The notes under the pieces were generated by a model. The model was not told the DNA's origin and did not search any database. It saw only the letters and a program-made list of their open reading frames with translations. 47,625 bases of DNA from an uncultured Paracoccaceae bacterium. GTDB taxonomy: Bacteria > Pseudomonadota > Alphaproteobacteria > Rhodobacterales > Rhodobacteraceae. Location: the NCBI GenBank assembly GCA_947496605.1, contig CANMDF010000007.1, positions 1 to 47,625 of the forward strand. The letters are read 5' to 3'. The position numbers were made by a program, and so were the translations under genes. Shown here one piece after another: positions 16,527 through 24,449 of this stretch; position 1 is the stretch's first letter; the number at the start of each line of letters is the position of its first letter.

Positions 16527-16534
16527 ATAGGCGG

Positions 16535-16559
16535 GGAACCAATAGCTATTTCAGAGGTT
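16535..16559 (+). promoter_or_regulatory. EcfG-type promoter for the AI-2E-type permease
   Basis: GGAACC, 15 nt, GGTT, ending 22 bp before ATG 16582. It is divergent from the promoter at 16526. Confidence 0.7.
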
Positions 16560-16581
16560 CATCCGTGAAGGAGATCAAAGA

Positions 16582-17610
16582 ATGCGATCCACGATAAACA
16601 CGGTGTGCCTCGGGATATTGACGATTATTGCCGTTTTTATCGTGTTGCATCAGGCCAAAGCCCTGTTCGCGCCACTGTTAGCGGCGATATTGCTTGGTGT
16701 TGTCCTGACCCCGCTTTCGGAACTTTGGGAAAAGCTCCGGGTTCCTGATGCCATTGCTGCGTTTTTGTCTGTGCTTCTCGCGCTTGCCTCAATCTTCTTT
16801 ATTGTCCTCTTGCTAGAGCCCTACATCTCTCAGGCGATCAGCCAAGGACCTGTCATTCAGGCCGAGCTGCGCGAAACCGTGCAAGAGGCCCAAAGACTGT
16901 TGCAGGGCATTGAAAAGATCTCGGACGATGTCGCAGCCGCCATTGAACCGGAAGGCGCAGCAAATGAAGGGTCAACCGAGGGTGTGACGCTGCCATCTTT
17001 GACAGATGCGCTATTTTATGCCCCGCAGTTTGCGGCGCAATTTCTGATCTTTACCGGGACACTCTACTTCTTTCTTTTGGCCAGAAATGCTGTCTATGAC
17101 TGGCTGAGCACGACGACAGCGCCGATCGGACAACGCGACCTTCGCCACGCAGCGGCACAGGTGTCACGGTACGTTTTGACGATTTCAGCCATCAACTTGA
17201 GCTTTGGCGCAATTGTCGCCGTGGTCATGTATTGGATCGGTATGCCGTCCCCGATTGTTTGGGGGCTGTTGGCCTGTCTGCTAAATTTCGTTCTATACCT
17301 TGGCCCGCTGGCCTTGATCGCCATGCTGACTGTCACCGGTATTGTCGTTTTTGACGGCGCGGCCAGTTTTCTGCCTCCCGCAATCTATATCGCGATGAAT
17401 GCCGTCGAGGCACAGTTTGTCACACCCACGCTGGTGGGCAAAAGCCTGTCGGTGAACCCGCTGCTGGTATTTGTGTCTTTGGTGTTCTGGTTGTGGCTGT
17501 GGGGCCCAATCGGCGGCATCATTGCCATCCCGCTGTTGATCTGGACTTTGACGGTCGTAAAGGGTTTCAACGGTCAGGTCATTTCAGACGGCACACCCGG
17601 CAATATCTGA
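16582..17610 (+). CDS. AI-2E family transporter (UPF0118/PerM-like)
   Basis: A 342-residue membrane protein with about seven helices. The N-terminal AKALFAPLLAAILLGVVLTPL and the C-terminal VGKSLSVNPLLVFVSLVFW followed by GPIGGIIAIPLL are characteristic of the family. A soluble helical segment lies at about 85-140. Members range from autoinducer-2 exporters to Na+/H+ antiporters, so the substrate is unknown. GGAG precedes ATG 16582. Its 3' end overlaps the convergent phospholipase D gene by 37 bp. Confidence 0.9.
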   Translation: MRSTINTVCLGILTIIAVFIVLHQAKALFAPLLAAILLGVVLTPLSELWEKLRVPDAIAAFLSVLLALASIFFIVLLLEPYISQAISQGPVIQAELRETVQEAQRLLQGIEKISDDVAAAIEPEGAANEGSTEGVTLPSLTDALFYAPQFAAQFLIFTGTLYFFLLARNAVYDWLSTTTAPIGQRDLRHAAAQVSRYVLTISAINLSFGAIVAVVMYWIGMPSPIVWGLLACLLNFVLYLGPLALIAMLTVTGIVVFDGAASFLPPAIYIAMNAVEAQFVTPTLVGKSLSVNPLLVFVSLVFWLWLWGPIGGIIAIPLLIWTLTVVKGFNGQVISDGTPGNI

Positions 17611-19100
17611 GCATCGGCACGCGCTGGCCCGATCTTATAGGGTAAAACAAAGCCTTCGCGTTGGTCTGGTTCCACTTGTGCGTTTTGTGCCGCACGTGCC
17701 GCCCATGTATCGCAAGCGGTTTGCGGTTGATAAAACGCATCATCCGCGCCCTTGCCCAGCCAGTGTTCAAAACAACGCCGCTTAAGCTGCGCAACCTCGG
17801 CCTTTGATTGTGTGGTGACCCCTGCCTCAGTGTCCCAATTCATGCTGCGTCCGTTTAAGTTCGCCGATGAAACGATACCGAGGCTGTCATCAAAGATTGA
17901 GACTTTGGCATGCAGGTAGATCAAGGGCGCCCCAAAATGCGCATCCCTGCCCTTTGATGATAATGGGCGCGGCTGTGCGGGTGAGCCGATAAACACCCTT
18001 TCACCAAAGCCGCTGGTGATAAGATCGATGCATTTGACCTGCATGTGTTCGCCATACGCCGCATCAGGGCCCCAGTCGTCGGTAAAGGCGATATCTTCCG
18101 GTGCGGCGGGCAGCATCATGACAAGTGAAAGCCCAGGCTGCTGAGCTGCACGCAGCGCAAGTGCACGCGCGATGGTTTCATCGCGAAAAAATTGGGTCTC
18201 AAAATAGATAAACTGTTCTGCCTTTTTGATCGCTTCCAGATGTGCGTCTGAAATCTCAGAGATCGCAGGTACAGGCGACATGAAGGGCAAGGAAAATTTG
18301 CGTTTCGCCGACATGGTGCGCAAAAGCGCATTGGTATGACGTGCGTTCTTACCCGAAAAAACGTCTTCCATGTCCAGCAAATGCTGGCGGGCCTCGGTCG
18401 CCACTTCCCCGCTGACAACGACCTGCACATCGTGCCAGGTATCAACGCCCCTCCGGTTATGACGGGGCGTGTCATAACGGCGGTCGTTCACATCCAGACC
18501 GCCGATATAGAGCGTTTCTGCGTCAAATACCGCCAGTTTCTGGTGGTGTGTGACCGGGACCAAAGGTGGCGGGGGGAACTTGCGGGGCGATAAGGTGTCA
18601 CCGCGCTTGACCGCAAGATCGCGCAGGTAGGGCGTGCCATCAAGGTGGGCGCCGATATCCTCTTGGACCTTGCGCAACTGCGTGCCGACCTCTTTGAAGG
18701 ATCGCGGCCACAATAACGTGCGCGGCAAAAGACCGACCCGTGCAGGGTGCATCGCAACCCGTGCGTTCAGCCTTTCAGGATGGTTTGTTGCTTCAGCGGC
18801 TGCAATGAATGCACGCAGGCATTGCCACGCATAACGGTGTTCTTGCATCCGCACGACAGGGTCAAAGTCGGTCAAGATGATGCGGATCTCAACGCCGCGA
18901 TTGAGGGTGTGAACGACCAAATCAAACCACGTGTCACCAATCGCGCGCGCCGCGTCAGAACGCAGTTTGGTCCAAGGATCAAAGATACGAAAACCAGCAA
19001 CGATTTCGCTTTTGGCCGCCAGAAAGGCAGCTTCCAGCCTTGGGTACGCCTCTTGCGCTGTCACAAGGACTTCGAAATTGCGTGTGTCAGTTGCGGTCAA
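17574..19100 (-). CDS. Phospholipase D family protein (cardiolipin synthase-like)
   Basis: A 508-residue protein with two HKD active-site motifs: HHQKLAVFD (H186, K188, D193) and LHAKVSIFD (H397, K399, D404), each followed by the expected GG or SS and N residues. It is the two-domain phospholipase D arrangement. It lacks the N-terminal membrane helices of classical cardiolipin synthases, so it is probably cytosolic or peripheral. Its ATG overlaps the kinase stop codon by 4 bp, placing it last in the nepR-ecfG-kinase operon. The link suggests phospholipid remodelling as a direct output of the stress circuit. Confidence 0.9.
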   Translation of the reverse strand: MTATDTRNFEVLVTAQEAYPRLEAAFLAAKSEIVAGFRIFDPWTKLRSDAARAIGDTWFDLVVHTLNRGVEIRIILTDFDPVVRMQEHRYAWQCLRAFIAAAEATNHPERLNARVAMHPARVGLLPRTLLWPRSFKEVGTQLRKVQEDIGAHLDGTPYLRDLAVKRGDTLSPRKFPPPPLVPVTHHQKLAVFDAETLYIGGLDVNDRRYDTPRHNRRGVDTWHDVQVVVSGEVATEARQHLLDMEDVFSGKNARHTNALLRTMSAKRKFSLPFMSPVPAISEISDAHLEAIKKAEQFIYFETQFFRDETIARALALRAAQQPGLSLVMMLPAAPEDIAFTDDWGPDAAYGEHMQVKCIDLITSGFGERVFIGSPAQPRPLSSKGRDAHFGAPLIYLHAKVSIFDDSLGIVSSANLNGRSMNWDTEAGVTTQSKAEVAQLKRRCFEHWLGKGADDAFYQPQTACDTWAARAAQNAQVEPDQREGFVLPYKIGPARADAQILPGVPSEMT

Positions 19101-20800
19101 TAGTCACGCGCCTCCGGCTGGAATTCTGCGGCATTGAAATGAAGTGTCAAAGAAAAGAGATCCGGCGATTGGTCAATATCAATCTTGCCTCCAAGCTGCA
19201 TGGCAAAAGCATGCATCAGTTTACTGCCCAATCCGGTGCTTTCGTGATCGGGGATCGGGCCGACAGAGTTTGTCATGACCATTATGCAGGCGGTGCCATC
19301 CTGCTTTAATCGCACGTCAAGCGTACCGGTCGTGTCTGACCGGTCGCCAATATACTTCATGGCATTCGTCGCGGCCTCGGCCACGACAAGCGACAGTGGC
19401 ACCGCTTGGTCGGGGTAAAGCAGGATCGGATCAATTTGCATCTGCAGATCCAACTTGCGCCCCTCTCCTGTGACCAATTCCACAGACTTTTCGACAATTT
19501 CAGTGACAAGATTACCGACGTTCACCCGCCCGTTGTCCTGCGATTGGTAAAGGTCGCGGTGGATTGTCGCCAAGCTGAGGACGCGATCTTGGACGCGGCG
19601 CAGAACGGCCTTGGTCTCATCCGCTTTGGCACTGCGGATTTGCATATTCATAATCGATGAGATCAGTTGCAGGTTGTTTTTGACACGGTGATGGATTTCT
19701 TTGACCAAGACGCTTTTCTCGCGCACCGCATCTTCCATCGCGGCCTCGTCGCGCATCACTTCTTCGCTCATGCGGGCGAAATTTTCTTCCAGTTTCTCGA
19801 CTTCGATCGGGAACAATGCGTTCGGTTCATAAGGTTGATGCGACGCACGGTCATCGGCAAAATCATCCATTTTGCGTCTGATGCGGTTCAGGTGCCGGAT
19901 CACCAATGTGTTCATCGCCAGCATAGCAACGCCCATGCTTGCGAACCACATCAAGGCAGGAAAGGCCGCGGCAAGCCATACATTCGTATCACCCGTATCT
20001 GTGCGGGGTTCCCAAACGGCCATTACCGCGGCAGGGCTGCCATCAATGGTGACAATGCTGTAGCGACGTTCAACGCCTTGCATGTTCAAAGACCGAAATG
20101 TCTGTAGTTCAGCGGTTGATAGCGCAATCAATGGCATATCGCGTGGGATCTCTTGCGCGGCACTTTCGAATGATACCCTGCTTGTCAGGATACGGCCGCT
20201 TTCGTTGAAGGTAATCAGGTCGACCAGCCCCAGGGCCTCCATGCTATCGCTGATATCAGGTAGGTTGTCGTGCGGAATTGAGACGGAAACGAAACCCGCG
20301 AATTCGCCGTCCTGCGTGAACGGTTCAGACACGACGAAAACGGCCTGATCGCTGGCGCGGCCGGCTTCGTTTAGGATAATGGTGGCCTGTTGTTCGGCCA
20401 TGGCCGCATCGAAATTAGGGGCGTCTGTGAAGTCCAGTTCTTGGGTGACGGACGAGCATGTCACAACCCCTGAAAGTGGCAAAACCCCGATAAAGCTGTA
20501 GTCTGGATTTGCATCAACAAAGCGCGATAGATTGGGGGCACAGGTCCCCGGATTGCTTAGCAATTCTGGGGCAATGTTGCCAAACAACCTTGCTGCACCA
20601 ACTGCGCGCTCGATCAAAAGTTGTTCTGTGCGCGCAGCCCGTTCAGTCAGGCCCAATAGTGACGCAGCGGCCGTGCGGTCCGCCTCAACCGCGAGCCGTT
20701 GGGTTTGGTAAAGCGCAATCAACCCCAGTGGCAACAGGGCAATCGTCAGCAATGCAACCAGTTGCACGCTTAGTCGGCGAAACCACTGGCCGTCCATCAT
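19097..20800 (-). CDS. HWE/HisKA_2 family sensor histidine kinase (PhyK-like)
   Basis: A 567-residue membrane kinase. It has one helix at about 12-32, a periplasmic sensor region (about 35-275, Cache-like by layout), a second helix at about 275-300, a linker, then a HisKA_2 domain with VKEIHHRVKNNLQLIS (phospho-acceptor around H370) and a HATPase domain to the C terminus. Kinases of this class phosphorylate PhyR and so release EcfG. The gene overlaps the sigma factor gene by 4 bp and the phospholipase gene by 4 bp, so all are one operon. The stimulus is unknown. Confidence 0.92.
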   Translation of the reverse strand: MMDGQWFRRLSVQLVALLTIALLPLGLIALYQTQRLAVEADRTAAASLLGLTERAARTEQLLIERAVGAARLFGNIAPELLSNPGTCAPNLSRFVDANPDYSFIGVLPLSGVVTCSSVTQELDFTDAPNFDAAMAEQQATIILNEAGRASDQAVFVVSEPFTQDGEFAGFVSVSIPHDNLPDISDSMEALGLVDLITFNESGRILTSRVSFESAAQEIPRDMPLIALSTAELQTFRSLNMQGVERRYSIVTIDGSPAAVMAVWEPRTDTGDTNVWLAAAFPALMWFASMGVAMLAMNTLVIRHLNRIRRKMDDFADDRASHQPYEPNALFPIEVEKLEENFARMSEEVMRDEAAMEDAVREKSVLVKEIHHRVKNNLQLISSIMNMQIRSAKADETKAVLRRVQDRVLSLATIHRDLYQSQDNGRVNVGNLVTEIVEKSVELVTGEGRKLDLQMQIDPILLYPDQAVPLSLVVAEAATNAMKYIGDRSDTTGTLDVRLKQDGTACIMVMTNSVGPIPDHESTGLGSKLMHAFAMQLGGKIDIDQSPDLFSLTLHFNAAEFQPEARDY

Positions 20801-21351
20801 GACGGCAAATTGGGGCTGCCAACCACTGCCATCGTGGCACTGTCAGTCAATTCAAGGGCCTCATCGTCGTTCAATTGCAATATTTCTGTCAGTTTAGCGC
20901 GTGCACGATTCACACGGCTTTTCATTGTGCCAGTGGCGACGCCACACATTTCGGCTGCATCATCATATGAAAAGCCGTTTGCACCGACAAGAATAAGCGC
21001 CTCGCGATGTTCGTCCGCCAGTTGTTCAAACGCGTCCTTGAAATCCATCATCTGCAACCGGCCGTCATGATCGGGTTTGACCGATAAGGTATCAGAAAAG
21101 GCATTGTCCACATCGGCCACTTCGCGGTTTAGTTTGCGGCGCGATGAGTAATAGTTGTTGCGCAAGATCGTGAACAGCCAGGCACGCATGTTTGTGCCGG
21201 CCTCGAACTTATCCATATTTGTCCATGCTTTCAGGACCGCGTCCTGCATCATGTCATCTGCGGTGGCGCGGTTGCGGGTCAGACTAAGCGCAAAAGCGCG
21301 CAGGGCCGGTAAATGCGTTACCAGCTCGTCTTTGGGATCTGGATGAGTCAT
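20797..21351 (-). CDS. ecfG: EcfG-type general stress sigma factor
   Basis: A 184-residue ECF sigma factor. Region 2 contains LTRNRATADDMMQDAVLKAW and TNMRAWLFTILRNNYY; region 4 contains GFSYDDAAEMCGVATGTMKS and RVNRARAKL. This pattern is typical of the EcfG (ECF15) group, which directs the general stress response of alphaproteobacteria from GGAAC/CGTT promoters. It overlaps nepR by 4 bp upstream and the kinase by 4 bp downstream. The many matching promoters on the replicon support this assignment. Confidence 0.95.
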   Translation of the reverse strand: MTHPDPKDELVTHLPALRAFALSLTRNRATADDMMQDAVLKAWTNMDKFEAGTNMRAWLFTILRNNYYSSRRKLNREVADVDNAFSDTLSVKPDHDGRLQMMDFKDAFEQLADEHREALILVGANGFSYDDAAEMCGVATGTMKSRVNRARAKLTEILQLNDDEALELTDSATMAVVGSPNLPS

Positions 21352-21512
21352 TTTTTACCCTTCAACTCTTCGTCTTGGGCGCGCAGGACTGATAACAAAT
21401 CGATGATCTCGGTTGGCATATCGTCGCCTTCCAAGTCCGAAAAAACCTTTTTCAGGTTTTGGTCAATATACTTGTCGATCTTGTCCTGTTTTGGGTCTTC
21501 TTTCCTTGCCAT
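21348..21512 (-). CDS. nepR: NepR anti-sigma factor
   Basis: A 54-residue protein. The core IDKYIDQNLKKVFSDLEGDD followed by MPTEIIDLLSVLRAQ matches the two-helix NepR fold, which holds EcfG inactive until phosphorylated PhyR captures NepR. The position directly before ecfG, with a 4-bp ATGA overlap, is the classical arrangement. ATG 21512 is the only sensible start. It is autoregulated through an EcfG-type promoter that overlaps the phyR promoter. Confidence 0.93.
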   Translation of the reverse strand: MARKEDPKQDKIDKYIDQNLKKVFSDLEGDDMPTEIIDLLSVLRAQDEELKGKK

Positions 21513-21552
21513 CGCTTTTTATCGCCTCATGTTAAAAAATCACAACCTGACC

Positions 21553-21577
21553 GGAACCAACTGCTAACTCCTGCGTT
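21553..21577 (+). promoter_or_regulatory. EcfG-type promoter for phyR
   Basis: GGAACC, 15 nt, CGTT: a perfect match, about 35 bp before ATG 21612. Confidence 0.85.
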
Positions 21578-21583
21578 GGTTCC
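21559..21583 (-). promoter_or_regulatory. EcfG-type promoter for nepR-ecfG-kinase-PLD
   Basis: On the minus strand GGAACC, 15 nt, AGTT. It overlaps the phyR promoter almost completely, so the two probably cannot be occupied at once. Confidence 0.75.
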
Positions 21584-21611
21584 CGAACTAATGCAAAAAA
21601 GGTCAAAAAAA

Positions 21612-22421
21612 ATGAACGACACAGCACCGGAGCAAAGTTTTTCCGATTTGATCGCGGCTGAGCTGCCTTACTTGCGGCGCTATGCCCGTGCGCTGACAGG
21701 GTCGCAGTCACGCGGTGATAAATATACTGTCGCCACGCTCGAAGTCATCTTGAAAGACAGAAGCGACTTTGAAAACGAAAACACGATGAAGGTGAATTTG
21801 TTCCGGTGTTTTCATGCGATCTGGTCGACGTCCGGTCAGATGTTCCATGATGATGGGGATGATCCGCGCGCCCGCGCACATGGTTTGTTGGCGAAACTGA
21901 CCGCCAATTCCCGCGAGGCGCTTTTGCTCCGCACGATTGAGGAATTCGGGATCAGCAAGATCGCAGTAATCATGGATATCGACGAAGACGAAGTGCGTCG
22001 ATTGATTGGCGTCGCAAATAGTGAGCTTTCCGCAAGTGTGCAGGGCCGCGTCATGATCATCGAGGACGAACCGATCATTGCCGCCGACATCACCGATATT
22101 GTGACGTCTTTGGGTCACGAGGTGACAGGCGTCGCCCGTACCCATACCGAAGCGGTGGAGTTGGGCAAAAACGAACCTGCCGATCTGATCCTTGCTGACA
22201 TCCAGCTTGCTGACAATTCGTCCGGCATTGATGCGGTGAATGATCTCTTGAAAACCATGGACGTGCCCGTGATCTTTATCACTGCGTTCCCTGAACGTCT
22301 TTTGACAGGCGACCGCCCCGAACCGGCATTCTTGATCTCAAAGCCATTCCAAGAGGCGCAGGTTCAGTCTGCCGTCAGCCAGGCAATGTTTTTTGCGTCA
22401 ACGGCGACGCTGAAATCCTGA
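21612..22421 (+). CDS. phyR: PhyR general stress response regulator (anti-anti-sigma factor)
   Basis: A 269-residue protein. An N-terminal sigma-like domain (about 1-135, starting SFSDLIAAELPYLRRYARAL) mimics EcfG. A C-terminal receiver (about 140-260) contains MIIEDEPIIAADI, the phospho-acceptor Asp in LADIQLAD, and the PhyR-specific ITAFPERLLTGDRPEP motif and SKPF. After phosphorylation it binds NepR and frees EcfG. ATG 21612 gives the usual PhyR start, with AAGG upstream. It is followed one base later by exoD, probably in the same transcript. Confidence 0.96.
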   Translation: MNDTAPEQSFSDLIAAELPYLRRYARALTGSQSRGDKYTVATLEVILKDRSDFENENTMKVNLFRCFHAIWSTSGQMFHDDGDDPRARAHGLLAKLTANSREALLLRTIEEFGISKIAVIMDIDEDEVRRLIGVANSELSASVQGRVMIIEDEPIIAADITDIVTSLGHEVTGVARTHTEAVELGKNEPADLILADIQLADNSSGIDAVNDLLKTMDVPVIFITAFPERLLTGDRPEPAFLISKPFQEAQVQSAVSQAMFFASTATLKS

Positions 22422-22422
22422 C

Positions 22423-23046
22423 ATGGCAGACATGAAATCGTATCAGGCAAATGAAATGCCTGATACGGCCCCGGTTCTGCGGGGTTTGACCGACATCATT
22501 GATCAGGTGATCGATCTTGCCGGGGCTGAAAAGATATCGCTGCGCGAAGTCTTGCACACAATCGGTGACGCGAGTTTCGCGCCGATCCTTTTGTTGCCTG
22601 CCTTAGCGGTCGCAACACCGCTGAGCGGTATCCCTTTGTTTTCAACCACCATGGGCATCTTGATTTTCCTGATTGCAGGTCAAATGCTGTTGCGCCGCGA
22701 AAATTTGTGGTTGCCACGGTGGATTGTGCGCCGCGAGGTCAGAGGCAAGCTTGTGCGGGACGGGTTCAAAAAATTGTACCCTGTTGCCCGCTGGATAGAC
22801 GCACGAACAGAACGGCGCATGCGTGTGGTCGCGCGTCGTCCTTTGGTGTTTATACCGCAGATTTTGTGCCTGCTTTCGGGTATGATCATGCCGATACTGG
22901 AATTTGTACCCTTTACGTCGTCGATCATGGGGGTTGGTGTCGCCATGCTTGCACTGGGCATGTTGACGCGTGACGGTCTGCTGACAATGATCGGGACCAT
23001 CCCCTACGCCATTGTTGGCTGGCTTATCGCCACAGCCGCCGCGTAA
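22423..23046 (+). CDS. ExoD family membrane protein
   Basis: A 207-residue protein of the ExoD family (exopolysaccharide synthesis, ExoD). It has a charged N terminus, hydrophobic helices from about 60 to 205, and the typical GDASFAPILLLPALAVATPL segment and MGILIFLIAGQ. ExoD was named in rhizobia for effects on exopolysaccharide and alkali resistance; the mechanism is unknown. It starts one base after the phyR stop codon, which indicates coupling to the stress regulator. A bidirectional terminator follows. Confidence 0.9.
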   Translation: MADMKSYQANEMPDTAPVLRGLTDIIDQVIDLAGAEKISLREVLHTIGDASFAPILLLPALAVATPLSGIPLFSTTMGILIFLIAGQMLLRRENLWLPRWIVRREVRGKLVRDGFKKLYPVARWIDARTERRMRVVARRPLVFIPQILCLLSGMIMPILEFVPFTSSIMGVGVAMLALGMLTRDGLLTMIGTIPYAIVGWLIATAAA

Positions 23047-23048
23047 AA

Positions 23049-23083
23049 GCCCCCGCCGTTTCCGGCAGGGGCCTTGTGTTTTA
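23049..23083. terminator. Bidirectional terminator between exoD and dps
   Basis: A GC-rich hairpin (GCCCC...GGGGC, about 23049-23072) with T-rich sequence on both sides. It serves the convergent exoD and dps genes. Confidence 0.8.
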
Positions 23084-23578
23084 TTCCGCAACAAGTGCTT
23101 TCAGCATCCATGCGGCCTGTTCATGAAAGGCAGAACGCGCCGTCGCAAGATCCTCGGTCACGGGATCATTCTTGTCACCCGCCATTTTGATCAAAGCATG
23201 CAAGCGATGCGCGATCCGTTCGTGATCGGCGGCCAATGCCTTGCACATATCACCGGCGGAGATTTTTTCGGGGCTGTCATCTACGACAGACCTGTCGCGA
23301 ATATCGCCCATCGACATGGGTGCCATCTGGCCCACGGCGCGAATGCGTTCGGCCAGTTCATCGGCCGCCGCGAACATGTCTTCATACTGCCCTTCGGTCA
23401 GATTGTGGATCGAATAGAACAGCGGACCTTCTACATTCCAATGATACGCATGGGTCTTGTAGGTCAGCATGTAAGTGTCAGCCAAGACATCTGCCAGACC
23501 GCTTGCGACCGTGTCAGGTTGGCGTACGCCGGATGCAATGTCGCGGGGTTCTGCAATTACGTTAAGTGGCTGTGTCAT
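23081..23578 (-). CDS. dps: Dps family DNA-binding ferritin-like protein
   Basis: A 165-residue Dps. The intersubunit ferroxidase motif is visible as KTHAYHWNVEGPLFYSIHNL followed by QYEDMFAAADELAERIR (His, Asp and Glu ligands). It forms 12-mers that oxidise and store iron with peroxide and can coat DNA. AAGGAG lies before ATG 23578. It is downstream of the DUF1328 gene (32 bp gap) and shares its EcfG-type promoter. Confidence 0.95.
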   Translation of the reverse strand: MTQPLNVIAEPRDIASGVRQPDTVASGLADVLADTYMLTYKTHAYHWNVEGPLFYSIHNLTEGQYEDMFAAADELAERIRAVGQMAPMSMGDIRDRSVVDDSPEKISAGDMCKALAADHERIAHRLHALIKMAGDKNDPVTEDLATARSAFHEQAAWMLKALVAE

Positions 23579-23610
23579 ATCTCAAACTCCTTTTCTTGTT
23601 CAACTCGGTG

Positions 23611-23772
23611 TTAGCCGCGCACGGCGCGTGCAATCAGCGTGAGTACGAACAAAACGAGGAAGACGAAGAACAGAATTTGGGCGATGCCTGCCGAGGCAGA
23701 GGCGATGCCGCCAAATCCGAACACGGCTGCGATAATGGCAACCAATAGAAATGCGAGTGCATAATATAGCAT
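23611..23772 (-). CDS. DUF1328 (YtjA-like) small membrane protein
   Basis: A 53-residue protein with two membrane helices separated by [14 protein letters not shown], the hallmark of DUF1328. Such proteins are widespread in stress loci of proteobacteria and have no known function. AAGGAG precedes ATG 23772. It is the first gene of a two-gene unit with dps. Confidence 0.9.
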   Translation of the reverse strand: MLYYALAFLLVAIIAAVFGFGGIASASAGIAQILFFVFLVLFVLTLIARAVRG

Positions 23773-23830
23773 TTTTAAGCTCCTTTATTTCTGCATCGCG
23801 CGGGTCATGCCGCACTGATTTCAGGGAGCC

Positions 23831-23855
23831 AACGAACAAATTCAAAATAGGTTCC
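23831..23855 (-). promoter_or_regulatory. EcfG-type promoter for DUF1328-dps
   Basis: On the minus strand GGAACC, 15 nt, CGTT: a perfect match, 58 bp before ATG 23772. Confidence 0.8.
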
Positions 23856-23994
23856 ATCTTTGCAGATGAAACGATTTGCCAGCCAATGCGTTGGGCTGGC
23901 ATGAATGATGCGATGGCGAAGGGAATACCGCTATGATGATCCAGCAACGACCTGCTTGGTACGGTGCGCGCCCCAAGGCGGGGGGGTGGCGTCC

Positions 23995-24369
23995 CTACAA
24001 GGTCTGCGTCGATCCAAGATCGGGGTCAGGCGTGTCCTGCGTCATTGCAGCCAGCATCGTATCCGAGGTGAAAGGCAGCTCAATGAAAGTGACGGGGAAG
24101 TCCAAATCAGATGGCTCGCCGATCACAAAAATACGCGCCCTGCGAACGGCTGCGGTCTGCACGACACGCCTGAGGTCACCGTCATCTGCCAACAACGCAC
24201 CCTTCACAACCAGCATGCTGGCAGGGCCGCAGTTATGAATAGCGGGGCCGATATCAGCTAACGATGCACCCGTGGTGATATCCGCGCGGGGAAACTGACT
24301 GCTCAGTAACCCCTCCACGTCCATCGCGACGATCGGGTCAGGTTCGATAATGATGAAGCTTTTAGTCAC
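23995..24369 (-). CDS. Degenerate response-regulator receiver-like protein
   Basis: About 124 residues with the shape of a lone receiver domain: SFIIIEPDPIVAMDVEGLL at the start (acidic pocket partly kept), ARIFVIGEPS and FIELPFTSD later (the lysine of the usual KPF is lost). At the phospho-acceptor position SMLVVKGALL has lysine rather than aspartate, so normal phosphorylation is unlikely. It may act as a constitutive or ligand-bound pseudo-receiver. GTG 24369 has GGGGG upstream; GTG 24381 is the alternative. It is divergent from the Crp/Fnr gene. Confidence 0.65.
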   Translation of the reverse strand: MTKSFIIIEPDPIVAMDVEGLLSSQFPRADITTGASLADIGPAIHNCGPASMLVVKGALLADDGDLRRVVQTAAVRRARIFVIGEPSDLDFPVTFIELPFTSDTMLAAMTQDTPDPDLGSTQTL

Positions 24370-24449
24370 GTTTACCCCCACGGATACATTTCAATACATG
24401 TCCCGCAAAAAACGTGCATTAATCTATGACATAGGGAGAGAAGAAAAAA

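Noticed and set aside
23878..23901. Inverted repeat GCCAGCC/GGGCTGGC as a terminator of the pseudo-receiver gene
   Set aside because: It lies almost 100 bp after the gene and has only a weak T-rich tail; too uncertain to list as a feature.
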